From assembly GCA_919901745.1 (NCBI GenBank), contig CAKKPP010000007.1, positions 62,001 to 126,000 on the forward strand: a DNA stretch of 64,000 nucleotides. The letters run 5' to 3'. Position 1 is the stretch's first letter; the number at the start of each line of letters is the position of its first letter. Source of the stretch: Chloroflexota bacterium. GTDB lineage: Bacteria > Chloroflexota > Limnocylindria > Limnocylindrales > CSP1-4. The notes under the pieces were generated by a model. It did no database searches, had not been told where the DNA came from, and saw only the letters and a program-made list of their open reading frames with translations. Positions 38,760 through 47,508 of this stretch are shown piece by piece. The translations under genes were made by a program, and so were the position numbers.

Positions 38760-38855
38760 ATGAACACCTGGACAATCGATCCCGCGCACAGCGATGTTGC
38801 CTTTTCCGTCAGGCACCTCATGGTCAGCATCGTCCGCGGCCGGCTCGGCGCCTGA
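38760..38855 (+). pseudogene. Truncated YceI-family gene (N-terminal 31 codons only)
   Basis: ATG at 38760, preceded by GAGGAG, encodes MNTWTIDPAHSDVAFSVRH and on to VRGRLGA before TGA at 38853. This is the diagnostic start of YceI lipocalin-like polyisoprenoid-binding proteins, which are normally 170-200 residues. Nothing resembling the rest of YceI is found in any frame before the Rrf2 gene 134 bases later, so most of the gene has been deleted. MarR-yceI divergent pairs are common, and the operator is still present. The 38856-38989 gap otherwise holds the Rrf2 upstream site. Confidence 0.7.
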
Positions 38856-38906
38856 CAGGGGTCGACTTCGCCCCGAGGAGCCCGGCGCCTTCCCTCCCGC
38901 AATCAC

Positions 38907-38921
38907 CAAGTCCTATACTTG
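38907..38921 (+). promoter_or_regulatory. Short inverted repeat with -10-like box upstream of the Rrf2 gene
   Basis: CAAGT (38907-38911) and ACTTG (38917-38921) flank CCTAT; the right part contains TATACT (38914-38919), a good -10 hexamer. No clear -35 is seen 16-18 bases upstream. Overlap of a dyad with a -10 box suggests an autoregulatory operator for the Rrf2 protein that begins 68 bases downstream; this is inference only. Confidence 0.35.
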
Positions 38922-38989
38922 CCATTCGCTTGACCGCGTAGAGGATCAGCAGGTTGGCGCGGTTCGGCCTGGAAGGGAGCATCTGAGGA

Positions 38990-39502
38990 TTGCGGGTCGT
39001 TCTCGGCAGCCGCGGCGACTACGCCGTCCGCGCGGTGCTCCATCTCGCCCGGCACCCCGGTCGCCAGCGGCGGCGTGACATCTCGACGGCCATGGACATC
39101 CCCGACAAGTACCTGCCCCAGATCCTCGGGGCGCTTGTCGAGGGGGGGATCGCGCGATCGACCGTCGGACGGGCCGGTGGGTACGAGCTTGCGCGGCCAC
39201 CCGCCCGCATCTCCCTTCGTGATGTGGTGGAAGCCGCGGAGGGTCCCATCCGCAGCGACAAGTGCCTCATGCGCAGCGGCCCCTGCTACTGGTCCGAGAA
39301 GTGCGCGCTCCATGACGCCTGGACGGCCGCAACCGTGGCACTGAGCGACCAGCTCGCGGGCACGTCGTTCGCCGGTCTGGCCAGGACCGACTGGGAGATC
39401 GAGCAGCAGTCGCGACTGACGGGGAGCCGCACATCCGGGGCGCATGCCCCCCGAGTGCACCAGGCGACGCCCGACCGCGATCCGCCCGACCGCGATCCGT
39501 AG
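38990..39502 (+). CDS. Rrf2-family Fe-S transcriptional regulator
   Basis: A 170-residue Rrf2 protein. The winged helix is SRGDYAVRAVLHLAR through MDIPDKYLPQILGALVEGGIARSTVGRAGGYELARPP. The cluster-binding region has three cysteines in DKCLMRSGPCYWSEKC (about residues 92-106), as in IscR, NsrR and RsrR. The TTG start at 38990 follows GGAAGGGAG by about 10 bases. The C-terminal 25 residues are Arg/Asp/Pro-rich and unlike the family. It is 136 bases upstream of the molybdoenzyme operon on the same strand and may sense NO, O2 or redox state to control it; this is inferred from position. Confidence 0.87.
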   Translation: MRVVLGSRGDYAVRAVLHLARHPGRQRRRDISTAMDIPDKYLPQILGALVEGGIARSTVGRAGGYELARPPARISLRDVVEAAEGPIRSDKCLMRSGPCYWSEKCALHDAWTAATVALSDQLAGTSFAGLARTDWEIEQQSRLTGSRTSGAHAPRVHQATPDRDPPDRDP

Positions 39503-39638
39503 GCCGCGAGAGCACGTCTGCCGCGCCGGCCCCGCGGCATGGCGCGCGCCAACGCCTGGTCCCGACTCGACACAGCCATTACTATAAGCGCGCGACTCAT
39601 CGTTCTTTGCGGATGTCAGAGCGGAGGGGTGCGAGCAG

Positions 39639-42600
39639 ATGCGGCGGATCACACGTCGCGAATTCCTCGTCGCGGCGGGCGGCGGTACGGTCGGGCTGGC
39701 GGCCTTCCTCGCGGCATCTGGTCGATCGCCGCTCGCGCTCCTCGAGCCGGTGGACGTGGCGGATCCCCTCGCGGCCTACCCGGATCGTGGCTGGGAATCT
39801 GTGTACCGCGACCAGTACCGCTACGACCGCAGTTTCACGTTCGTGTGCTCCCCGAACGACACCCACTCGTGCCGGCTCCGTGCGTTCGTCCGGAACGGTG
39901 TCGTCATGCGGACCGCGCAGGCCTACGACGTGTCGCGCTACGCGGACCTCGACGGCAACACGGCGACGGCCGCCTGGCATCCGCGCGGGTGCGCCAAGGG
40001 CTACCAGGTCCATCGCCGCGTCTACGGGCCGTTCCGCCTGAAGTACCCGCTCATCCGGAAGGGGTGGCGGGAGTGGGCCGACGACGGCTTCCCGGCACTC
40101 ACGCACGAACTGCGCTCGAAGTATCGGTTCGACGACCGCGGCGGCGACGAGCTCGTCCGGGCTTCCTGGGACGAGGCTCACCGATACATGGCGAAGGCCC
40201 TGGTCGCAATCGCGCGGACGTACTCCGGCGACGAGGGGCGAGCGCGGCTCGAGGCCGAGGGCTATCCGGCGGAGATGCTCGACGCGATGGGCGGCGCGGG
40301 CACCCGGACGCTCAAGTTCCGCGGCGGGATGGGCCTGCTCGGGGTCATCGGCAAGTACGGGATGTACCGCTTCGCGAACATGATGGCCCTCCTCGACGCG
40401 GATCTTCGAGGTGTCGGTCCGGACGAGGCGAGGGGCGGTCGCCTGTGGTCCAACTACACGTGGCACGGCGACCAGGCGCCCGGGATGCCGTTCGTCCACG
40501 GCCTCCAGGCCGCCGACGTCGACTTCAACGACCTGCGCTTCTCGAAGCTGACGATCCAGATCGGCAAGAACCTCGTCGAGAACAAGATGGCCGACTCGCA
40601 CTTCTTCATCGAGGCGATGGAGCGGGGCGGCACGATCGTCACGATCACCCCCGAGTACAGCCCGCCGGCGACCAAGGCCGACTACTGGATCCCGATCCGG
40701 CCGGGGACCGACGCCGCGCTGTTCCTCGGGATCACCCGCCTGATGATCGACCGGGGCCAGTACGACGCGGAGTTCGTCCGGCGGTTCACGGATCTCCCGC
40801 TCCTCATCCGCGAGGACACCGGTCGACGCCTGCGGGCCGACGAGGTCTTCGCCGGCTACCAGCAGGGGTTGCGTGACGACGGGCCGTCCTTCGCCATGCA
40901 GGGGCTCACGCGGGAGCAGTACGAGCGCCTCGGGGACTTCGTCGTCTGGGATGAGCGGTCGCGGTCGCCCAGGCCGCTGACCAGGGACGACGTGGGAGAC
41001 CACGTCGCCGATGCGGGACTGTCACCGGCGCTCGACTGGACCGGCCCGATTCGGCTCGTCGACGGGCGCGAGATCGAGGCGACGACCACCTGGTCGGCCT
41101 ACCGAGTCAATCTCGAGGACTACGATCTCGACTCAGTTGTGGAGATGACCGGGTCCCCGCGCGAGTTGATCGTCCGCCTGGCCGACGACATCGCGCGCAT
41201 CCGTCCGGCGTCTGCCCATATCGGCGAGGGCGTCAACCACTGGTTCCACGCCACCCTTGCCAACCGGGCGATCCACCTGCCGTTCATGCTCACCGGCAAC
41301 ATCGGCCAGCCCGGAGCGGGTGTCTACACGTGGGCCGGCAACTACAAGAGCGCCCTGTTCCAGGGTCACCCCGACAGCGGCCCCGGCTTCAAGGGCTGGA
41401 TCGCCGAGGATCCGTTCGAGCCCAACCTCGATGAAGCGGCCTCCGGAGCGGACGTCAAGGCCCACCTCTATGGGTACGGTGAAGAGCCCGCGTACTGGAA
41501 CCACGGCGACCGGCCGCTGATCGTGGACACCCCGAAGTTCGGCCGCAAGGTCTTCACCGGCTCGACCCACATGCCCACGCCGACCAAGGCGCTCTGGTTC
41601 ACGAACGTGAACCTGCTCAACAACGCCAAGCACCACTACGAGATGATCCGCAACGTCAACCCGAAGATCGACCTCATCGCGACGACCGACATCGAGATGA
41701 CCTCGTCGGTCGAGTACGCCGACATCGCGCTTCCCGCGACGTCCTGGATGGAGTCGCAGACCCACGAGATCACCGCGTCGTGCTCGAACCCGTTCCTCCA
41801 GGTCTGGGGTCGAGCGAAGGACGGGATCGAGCCGCTGTACGAGGCTCACGACGACGCGCGGATCCTCGCCGACCAGGCGAAGGCGCTCGGCGACGAACTC
41901 GACGACTCGCGGCTCGCCGACTACTGGAAGTTCATCCTCGAAGGCAAGGAGGATGTCTACATCCAGCGTCTCCTCGACGCCTCGATCACCACGAAGGGCT
42001 ACCGTCTCGACGACATCCTCGCCGGAAAGTACGGCGAACCGGGCGCCGCGCTCATGCTGTTCCGGACGTATCCACGGATCCCCTTCTGGGAGCAGGTCAC
42101 GGAGAGCCTGCCGTTCTTCACGGACACCGGGCGCCTGAACAGCTACTGCGACATCCCCGAGGCGCTCGAGTACGGCGAGAACTTCATCGTCCACCGCGAG
42201 GGTCCCGAAGCGACGCCCTATCTGCCGAACGTGATCGTCAGTTCGAACCCGCTGATCCGACCCGAGGACTACGGCATCCCGCCCGACGCGATGGACGCCG
42301 ACGAGCGCACCGTTCGGAACGTGCGACTGCCATGGTCCGCGGTCAAGGCAACGAACAACCCGCTCTGGGACGCCGGCTACGACCTGTACTGCCTGACCCC
42401 GAAGACGCGCCACCGGGTCCACTCGAGCTGGAGCACGAGCGACTGGAGCCTCCTCTGGGACTCCAACTTCGCCGACCCGTACCGCGCCGACCCGCGTTCG
42501 CCGTGGGTCGGTGAACACCAGCTGCACATCCATCCGGACACGGCGCGGGAGCTCGGGATCGACGACGGCGACTACGTCTATGTCGACGCGAACCCTGCCG

Positions 42601-43106
42601 ACCGGCCGTACGTCGGCTGGAAGCCCGATGATCCGTTCTATCGCGTCGCGCGCTTCATGCTCCGGGCGAAGTTCAACCCCTCGTACCCGCGCGGGATCGT
42701 CATGACCAAGCACGGCCCATTCCAGGCGACGGAGCGCTCGGTCAAGGCACACGAATCGCGGGCCGACGGACGCGCCCTGTCGGAGGGCACCGGCTACCAG
42801 GCGAACCTGCGCTACGGCAGCCAGCAGTCGGTGACCCGCGACTGGTCCATGCCGATGCACCAGACCGACAACCTGTTCCACAAGGCGAAGGACGCGACCG
42901 GCTTCGTCTTCGGCTACGAGAACGACAACCACGCCCTGAACACCGTCCCCAAGGAGACCCTCGTCAAGGTGACCCGCGCAGAGCCGGGCGGGCTCGGCGG
43001 ACAGGGTCGCTGGAAGCCGGGCACCACGGGGATGTCGCCCGGCGGCGAGTCCGATGTGATGCGCCGCTACCTTTCGGGCTCCCTCGGACCGAGGTCGCGG
43101 CGATGA
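39639..43106 (+). CDS. Type II DMSO-reductase-family molybdopterin subunit, NxrA-like
   Basis: An 1155-residue catalytic subunit with a twin-arginine signal (RRITRREFLVAAGG), so it is exported folded. The N-terminal Fe-S site reads Cys70-x3-Asp74-x3-Cys78-x39-Cys118: relative to NarG the second ligand position is Asp and the first (His in NarG) is Cys. The molybdenum ligand is Asp278 in YTWHGDQAPGMPFVHG. FNDLRFSKLTIQIGKNLVENKM, GNIGQPGAGVYTWAGNYK and the C-terminal MPT-binding region are intact. Length, the Asp ligand and the WHGD loop resemble the periplasmic Nitrospira/anammox-type nitrite oxidoreductases, as far as memory allows. Chlorate, perchlorate, selenate or nitrate reductase activity cannot be excluded. 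A GGAGGGG precedes the ATG. Confidence 0.87.
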   Translation: MRRITRREFLVAAGGGTVGLAAFLAASGRSPLALLEPVDVADPLAAYPDRGWESVYRDQYRYDRSFTFVCSPNDTHSCRLRAFVRNGVVMRTAQAYDVSRYADLDGNTATAAWHPRGCAKGYQVHRRVYGPFRLKYPLIRKGWREWADDGFPALTHELRSKYRFDDRGGDELVRASWDEAHRYMAKALVAIARTYSGDEGRARLEAEGYPAEMLDAMGGAGTRTLKFRGGMGLLGVIGKYGMYRFANMMALLDADLRGVGPDEARGGRLWSNYTWHGDQAPGMPFVHGLQAADVDFNDLRFSKLTIQIGKNLVENKMADSHFFIEAMERGGTIVTITPEYSPPATKADYWIPIRPGTDAALFLGITRLMIDRGQYDAEFVRRFTDLPLLIREDTGRRLRADEVFAGYQQGLRDDGPSFAMQGLTREQYERLGDFVVWDERSRSPRPLTRDDVGDHVADAGLSPALDWTGPIRLVDGREIEATTTWSAYRVNLEDYDLDSVVEMTGSPRELIVRLADDIARIRPASAHIGEGVNHWFHATLANRAIHLPFMLTGNIGQPGAGVYTWAGNYKSALFQGHPDSGPGFKGWIAEDPFEPNLDEAASGADVKAHLYGYGEEPAYWNHGDRPLIVDTPKFGRKVFTGSTHMPTPTKALWFTNVNLLNNAKHHYEMIRNVNPKIDLIATTDIEMTSSVEYADIALPATSWMESQTHEITASCSNPFLQVWGRAKDGIEPLYEAHDDARILADQAKALGDELDDSRLADYWKFILEGKEDVYIQRLLDASITTKGYRLDDILAGKYGEPGAALMLFRTYPRIPFWEQVTESLPFFTDTGRLNSYCDIPEALEYGENFIVHREGPEATPYLPNVIVSSNPLIRPEDYGIPPDAMDADERTVRNVRLPWSAVKATNNPLWDAGYDLYCLTPKTRHRVHSSWSTSDWSLLWDSNFADPYRADPRSPWVGEHQLHIHPDTARELGIDDGDYVYVDANPADRPYVGWKPDDPFYRVARFMLRAKFNPSYPRGIVMTKHGPFQATERSVKAHESRADGRALSEGTGYQANLRYGSQQSVTRDWSMPMHQTDNLFHKAKDATGFVFGYENDNHALNTVPKETLVKVTRAEPGGLGGQGRWKPGTTGMSPGGESDVMRRYLSGSLGPRSRR

Positions 43107-43435
43107 CCGGCCGCCAGCTCCCGATGCTCGATCCGACCGGATCGGCAACCGCGCCCGCGAAGGTCGCCGAGGCCGACGACCCGCTCGAACTGGTGGCCGT
43201 GTCGGTCCCCGTGGACGAGCCGACCTTCGACGAGATGGCCGGGTCCTTCATCGAGGAGTTCGTCCGCGACTGCTGGACCGACCGGCGGCTGCTCGCGTAC
43301 TTCCGCTCGCCGTACTACGCCGGCCTCCACGTCATCTGGCAGCGGCGCGGCGAGCGCTGGGTGCGCGACCTCATCGCCGAGACCCGGGTCCGGTGGCGGC
43401 GCCCCGACCCCGACGACCGGGAGGCTCGAGCCTGA
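43103..43435 (+). CDS. Small protein between molybdoenzyme alpha and beta genes
   Basis: A 110-residue protein of unknown family. The N-terminal half is acidic and loosely structured (AEADDPLELVAVSVPVDEP). The second half is helical and aromatic-rich (IEEFVRDCWTDRRLLAYFRSPYYAGLHVIWQRRGERW). There is no signal peptide. Its ATG overlaps the alpha stop by 4 bases and its TGA overlaps the beta ATG by one base (TGATG), so the three are made together. An assembly or maturation role is possible but unproven. Confidence 0.75.
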   Translation: MTGRQLPMLDPTGSATAPAKVAEADDPLELVAVSVPVDEPTFDEMAGSFIEEFVRDCWTDRRLLAYFRSPYYAGLHVIWQRRGERWVRDLIAETRVRWRRPDPDDREARA

Positions 43436-44712
43436 TGCCAGACGTCCGCAACTGGCAGCTCGGCCGCTCGATGACGTACCCGTACCCGGAGCACCATCCG
43501 GACTGGCAGTTCGCGTTCGTGTTCAACATCAACCGCTGCATCGCCTGCCAGACCTGCTCGATGGCCTGCAAGAGCACCTGGACCTTCTCGAAGGGCCAGG
43601 AGGCGATGTGGTGGAACAACGTCGAGACCAAGCCGTACGGCGGCTACCCCCACCACTGGGACGTCCAGCTGCTCGAGTTGCTCGACGGGGCTCACGAGGC
43701 TGCGGGAATCGACCCGACGTGGGGCGCCGCTGCGGCCGGGGCCGAGGCCCCGTACGGCTCCTACGACGGGATGACGATCTTCGAGGCGGCGGCCCGGGAG
43801 CAGCCCCAGACGCAGCAGGCGCTCGGCTACCTGCCGGCCGACGAGGAGTGGCGAGCGCCGAACATCTTCGAGGACGTCGGGCCCGCCGGTCGGCCGGCGC
43901 CCGGCAGCCTCGGGCTCGAGGCTGCGGGAGCGGAGCTGCCGGAGCACAAGGCGTACTTCTTCTACCTCCAGCGCCTGTGCAACCACTGCACGTATCCGGC
44001 CTGTCTCGCGGCCTGTCCCCGCAAGGCGATCTACAAGCGGCCCGAGGATGGCGTCGTCCTCATCGACCAGTCACGATGCCGGGGATACCGCAAGTGCGTC
44101 GAGGCGTGCCCCTACAAGAAGTCGATGTACCGGCCGTCCACGCGGGTCAGCGAGAAGTGCGTCGCCTGCTACCCGCGCCTCGAGGGCGCCGATCCACTGA
44201 GCGACGGCGTGCCGATGGAGACCCGCTGCATGGCCGCCTGCCCGGGCCGGATCCGCCTCCAGGGCCTGGTCCCGATCGATCCTGACGGCACCTGGGCGGA
44301 CGACCGGCAGAACCCGATCAACTTCCTCGTCCGCCATGAGAAGGTGGCGCTGCCGCTCTATCCGCAGTTCGGGACGGAGCCGAACGGCTTCTACATCCCG
44401 CCACGTTGGGCACCGAGGCCGTACCTGCGTCAGATGTTCGGCCCGGGCGTCGACGAGGCCATCGCGCGCTATCGCGCACCGTCGCGCGAACTCCTCGCCG
44501 TCCTCCAGCTGTTCCGCGCCAGCGAGACCGTGATCTTCCGGTACGAGATCGAGGAGGGTCCGAAGGTCTTCGAGAACGAGATCGACGGGAAGCCATGGGC
44601 GATGTACGACGACACCGTCATCGGCTTCGACAAGATCGGACGCGAGGTGGTCCGCCTGAGCGTCGAGGAACCGGTCCATCAGCGGTCGGCGCCGCATCCC
44701 AACTCGATCTGA
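43435..44712 (+). CDS. Type II DMSO-reductase-family iron-sulfur subunit, NxrB-like
   Basis: A 425-residue electron-transfer subunit with four Fe-S clusters. Cysteines fall at 35/38/41/45, 182/185/190/194, 215/221/225 and 242/245/265/269. The third group has Tyr218 in place of one Cys (CRGYRKC), which predicts one [3Fe-4S] cluster as in NarH. NWQLGRSMTYPYPEHHP, FNINRCIACQTCSMACKS, MWWNNVETKPYGGYP and QFGTEPNGFYIPPRW closely match the Nitrospira NxrB sequence as remembered. There is no signal peptide: it would be co-exported with the alpha subunit by Tat. It would pass electrons between the alpha subunit and the heme-b gamma subunit at 46.5 kb. Confidence 0.9.
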   Translation: MPDVRNWQLGRSMTYPYPEHHPDWQFAFVFNINRCIACQTCSMACKSTWTFSKGQEAMWWNNVETKPYGGYPHHWDVQLLELLDGAHEAAGIDPTWGAAAAGAEAPYGSYDGMTIFEAAAREQPQTQQALGYLPADEEWRAPNIFEDVGPAGRPAPGSLGLEAAGAELPEHKAYFFYLQRLCNHCTYPACLAACPRKAIYKRPEDGVVLIDQSRCRGYRKCVEACPYKKSMYRPSTRVSEKCVACYPRLEGADPLSDGVPMETRCMAACPGRIRLQGLVPIDPDGTWADDRQNPINFLVRHEKVALPLYPQFGTEPNGFYIPPRWAPRPYLRQMFGPGVDEAIARYRAPSRELLAVLQLFRASETVIFRYEIEEGPKVFENEIDGKPWAMYDDTVIGFDKIGREVVRLSVEEPVHQRSAPHPNSI

Positions 44713-44714
44713 CG

Positions 44715-45491
44715 ATGGAACGAACGCCGACGCCGACACGGACCCCCGATGCGGAGACGCTGGAACGCGCGCTTGCGCGATCCGATGTCTACCGTGAACT
44801 CGCCGCGCTCTTCCGCGATCCCGACGATCCGCAGATCGATGCCCGGCCGGAGCTGCGGATCCTCCGATCGGCTGCACGTCGCCTCGGCTCCTCGGTCGCC
44901 GACGACACGTGGTCGGAGCTGCGACGCATCGCCCATCGCGAGGAGCGCTCGGCCGAGCACCGCGCGATCTTCGGGCACGTGGTCGCTCACGGCTGCCCGC
45001 CGTATGAGACGGAGTTCGGTCGTCGGCACGTGTTCGGGCAGAGCCAGGAGCTCGGCGACATCCAGGGCTTCTACGAGGCCTTCGGGGTGCGGCCGCGCGC
45101 CGGCGGCGAGCGACCCGACCACCTTGCGTGCGAACTGGAGTTCCTTGCGCTCCTCGCGCTGAAGGAGGCGGTGGCGGTCGCGGGCAACGACGATGATCGC
45201 CGGCAGCTGTGTCGCCGGGCCGCCCGCGACTTCCTCCAGGACCACCCCGCCCGCTGGGTCCGTGCGTTCGCCGCCCAGATCGCCATGAGGGCGCCCGGCA
45301 GCGGCTACGCGGCGGCCGCCGCGGTCGCGGCGACGATCCTCGGCGAGCATGCGCTCGCGGTCGGAGCGCTCCCCGTGGTGCTGGACCCGGACGACCTGGT
45401 CCCGATCCTGGAGGAGCCGGACGGGTTCACGTTCGAGTGTGGCGTGGACGTCGAGGCGGGCGATCTCGCCCCGCCCGGGAGCGGATCGTGA
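44715..45491 (+). CDS. TorD/DmsD-family molybdoenzyme chaperone
   Basis: A 258-residue cytoplasmic helical protein. The family core is seen in LARSDVYRELAALFRDPDD, CPPYETEFGRRHVFGQSQELGDIQGFYEAFGVR and DHLACELEFLALLALKEAVAV, then HPARWVRAFAAQI. It would bind the twin-arginine leader of the alpha subunit and hold it until cofactor insertion. The ATG at 44715 is 2 bases after the beta stop; the TGA overlaps the next ATG. It corresponds to the chaperone found with type II enzymes such as DdhD/SerD/ClrD. Confidence 0.88.
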   Translation: MERTPTPTRTPDAETLERALARSDVYRELAALFRDPDDPQIDARPELRILRSAARRLGSSVADDTWSELRRIAHREERSAEHRAIFGHVVAHGCPPYETEFGRRHVFGQSQELGDIQGFYEAFGVRPRAGGERPDHLACELEFLALLALKEAVAVAGNDDDRRQLCRRAARDFLQDHPARWVRAFAAQIAMRAPGSGYAAAAAVAATILGEHALAVGALPVVLDPDDLVPILEEPDGFTFECGVDVEAGDLAPPGSGS

Positions 45492-46477
45492 TGCCGCGTG
45501 CCCCGGGCCGGGCGGTGGTCCATGTCGACCCGGCATTCGCGGAGGCCGTGGTCTGGCGCGTGCTGAGCGGCGCCGGTGGGCGCGGCGCCGGTGGGCGCGG
45601 CGCCGGTGGGCGCGGCGCCGGCCCGGCCCAACCCCGGCGCGATGCATTCACCGAGCACCGGCGACGCACCGATGCCATCTACGAACTCGACGGCGAGACG
45701 GCCCGAGAGACGGCGTTCTCCCGCCTCGCGCAGGGCGAGTTCGAGCGGCTCGGGCTGTCCGAACCGCTCCTCCTGGCGATCGCCGAGCGGCCCCCCGTCG
45801 CCGAGCGCGTCCGCATCGTTCTGGTTGGGCAGGCGCGCGGGCTCCACGATGAAGGCGTCACCTGGGAACCGGGCGGCAGGCATCTCGGCATCCGGATCGA
45901 TGGCTCCCGTTTTGCCGACACCGACGGCCTGCTCGCGTGGGCCCGGCATGCTCTCGGGCACGCCGAGGACACGATCGATCCGGCGTTCGGGTACGTCCCC
46001 GGCTGGGAGGAGACGCCTGCCGGCCGCATCGCCGCAGGGACCCAGGCGCGGCTCCACCGGCTGTGGGACGTCATCGTCGATGCCCGCCTCGCGGCGGCGG
46101 GCCTGTTGGTCGACGTGTCCGTCATCGGCCACCATCGCGAAGGCCTCGCCGCGGACCTGTCCGGCGTCGCGCCGGAAACGGTCGATGCGGTCTTTGGAGC
46201 CCTCTGGGACGGACCGCTCCCGACCTTCGCCCAGCTGCTGGCCTGGGCCGCTCGACCCATCGAGCTCGTCGCCGCCACGTTCCCCGGCGATCCCGGCCTG
46301 CCGCGTCCGGATCGCTGCCCCCTGTGCCGCTTCCCGAGCGACGACGTCGGCGTGCCGGCGCACCCCATCGCTGTGCTCGTTTCGGCCGACTACCCCGACT
46401 GGTTGCCGGAACTCGGACTGTGTGGCCGATGCTCGGACCGCTACCGGTTCGCAGGGCACCTGGGAGGTGCCGCATGA
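45491..46477 (+). CDS. Unrecognised operon protein with C-terminal Cys4 motif
   Basis: A 328-residue soluble protein within the molybdoenzyme operon, overlapping its neighbours by 1 and 4 bases. The N-terminus has a Gly/Arg/Ala repeat encoded by a 15-base tandem repeat. The centre has VRIVLVGQARGLHDEGVTWEPGG, a DGLLAWARHALGHAEDTIDPAFGY region and RLHRLWDVIVDARLAAAGLLVDVSVIGHH. The C-terminus has CPLCRFP and, 45 residues later, LCGRCSDRY, likely one zinc site. No family is recognised. Position suggests a maturation factor specific to this enzyme class, but a structural or regulatory role is equally possible. Confidence 0.7.
   Translation: MPRAPGRAVVHVDPAFAEAVVWRVLSGAGGRGAGGRGAGGRGAGPAQPRRDAFTEHRRRTDAIYELDGETARETAFSRLAQGEFERLGLSEPLLLAIAERPPVAERVRIVLVGQARGLHDEGVTWEPGGRHLGIRIDGSRFADTDGLLAWARHALGHAEDTIDPAFGYVPGWEETPAGRIAAGTQARLHRLWDVIVDARLAAAGLLVDVSVIGHHREGLAADLSGVAPETVDAVFGALWDGPLPTFAQLLAWAARPIELVAATFPGDPGLPRPDRCPLCRFPSDDVGVPAHPIAVLVSADYPDWLPELGLCGRCSDRYRFAGHLGGAA
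45569..45621 (+). repeat. 15-base tandem repeat, 3.5 copies, inside a coding region
   Basis: The unit GGCGCCGGTGGGCGC is repeated without mismatch at 45569-45583, 45584-45598 and 45599-45613, with a partial fourth copy to 45621. It encodes Gly-Ala-Gly-Gly-Arg units. Because the unit is a multiple of three, copy-number change would alter linker length without shifting the frame. Confidence 0.9.
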
Positions 46478-47508
46478 GCCGTCGCTCGATGTCGCCGGCA
46501 CATGGCCTCGGAATCGGTGCCTTCGCGCTGGCGCTTGTCCTGTCGATCCTCGGGGTGCCGGTCACGAGCGCCCAGGGGACCACCGTCTTCGCAGACCGCG
46601 TCGAGGGACCTCTCCCTGTCGACGCACCGTTCGATGCCGCCTGGGACCGCGCACGGGCGGCCGAGATCGTCCTCAGCGGCCAGCCGGTCACGCCGCCGAA
46701 GCTCATGGAACCGACGGTTGCGTCCATCCGCGTCCGTTCGCTGGTCGACGACACGCGCATCGCCATCCTCCTCGAGTGGGACGACGCGACCAGGGACGAA
46801 TCGGTCCTCGCGGTCGAGTCCTTCAGCGATGCCGCGGCGATCCAGTTCGCCCTTGGGAGCGGGACCTCGATCTGCATGGGCCAGCAGGCCGGCGGGCTGA
46901 ACCTCTGGCACTGGAAGGCCGACTGGGCCGCGGATCTCGCCGGAAGGCGCGATGTCGGCGACGTCCACCCGGGGATGCCCGATGACGTCGCGTTCCCCTC
47001 GGCCGGCACGGACGACGCGTTCGCGATCGACGGATCCCGAGCCGGGCGCGCCGCAGGTAACCTGCGCTCCGCGGCAACACTGGTCAGCTCGGTGGAGGAT
47101 CTCAACGCGGTCGGCTTCGGGTCGCTGACGTCGCAGTCGGTCGGCGGCCAGAACGTCCACGGCGCCTCCGAGTTCCGCGACGGCCGCTGGCGTGTCGTGA
47201 TGTCCCGGGAACTTGCTCCCGCTGATCCGAACGATGCCGCGCTTCGCCCGGGGTCCGCGGCCGCCACGGTTGCGTTCGCCGTCTGGGACGGCAGCCGCGG
47301 CGATCGCGACGGCCAGAAATCCGTGTCCACGTGGCTGGCGCTCACGTTCGAACCGGCGCCGGTCAGTCTGCTCGACATCTGGCCGTTCCTCGTCATGCTC
47401 GCGCTGGCACTGGGGATGTCCGGGGTGATGGTCTGGTACGGGCTGCGCCAGCCGGACGCCGGGCTGGGTTGGCCGAACGGCAGGCCCGACGGGGGAGGCG
47501 GTCCCTAG
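46474..47508 (+). CDS. Heme-b gamma subunit of type II DMSO-reductase-family enzyme
   Basis: A 344-residue protein with a Sec signal peptide (GIGAFALALVLSILGVPVTSAQG), an ethylbenzene-dehydrogenase-type heme-binding beta-sandwich and a C-terminal transmembrane helix (IWPFLVMLALALGMSGVMVWYG). Met135 (SICMGQ) and Lys148 (LWHWKADW) are 13 apart, matching the Met/Lys heme ligation known for EbdC-like subunits. The C-terminal anchor, absent in soluble members, would hold the complex on the outer side of the membrane. ATGA overlap with the previous gene. Confidence 0.88.
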   Translation: MSRRSMSPAHGLGIGAFALALVLSILGVPVTSAQGTTVFADRVEGPLPVDAPFDAAWDRARAAEIVLSGQPVTPPKLMEPTVASIRVRSLVDDTRIAILLEWDDATRDESVLAVESFSDAAAIQFALGSGTSICMGQQAGGLNLWHWKADWAADLAGRRDVGDVHPGMPDDVAFPSAGTDDAFAIDGSRAGRAAGNLRSAATLVSSVEDLNAVGFGSLTSQSVGGQNVHGASEFRDGRWRVVMSRELAPADPNDAALRPGSAAATVAFAVWDGSRGDRDGQKSVSTWLALTFEPAPVSLLDIWPFLVMLALALGMSGVMVWYGLRQPDAGLGWPNGRPDGGGGP

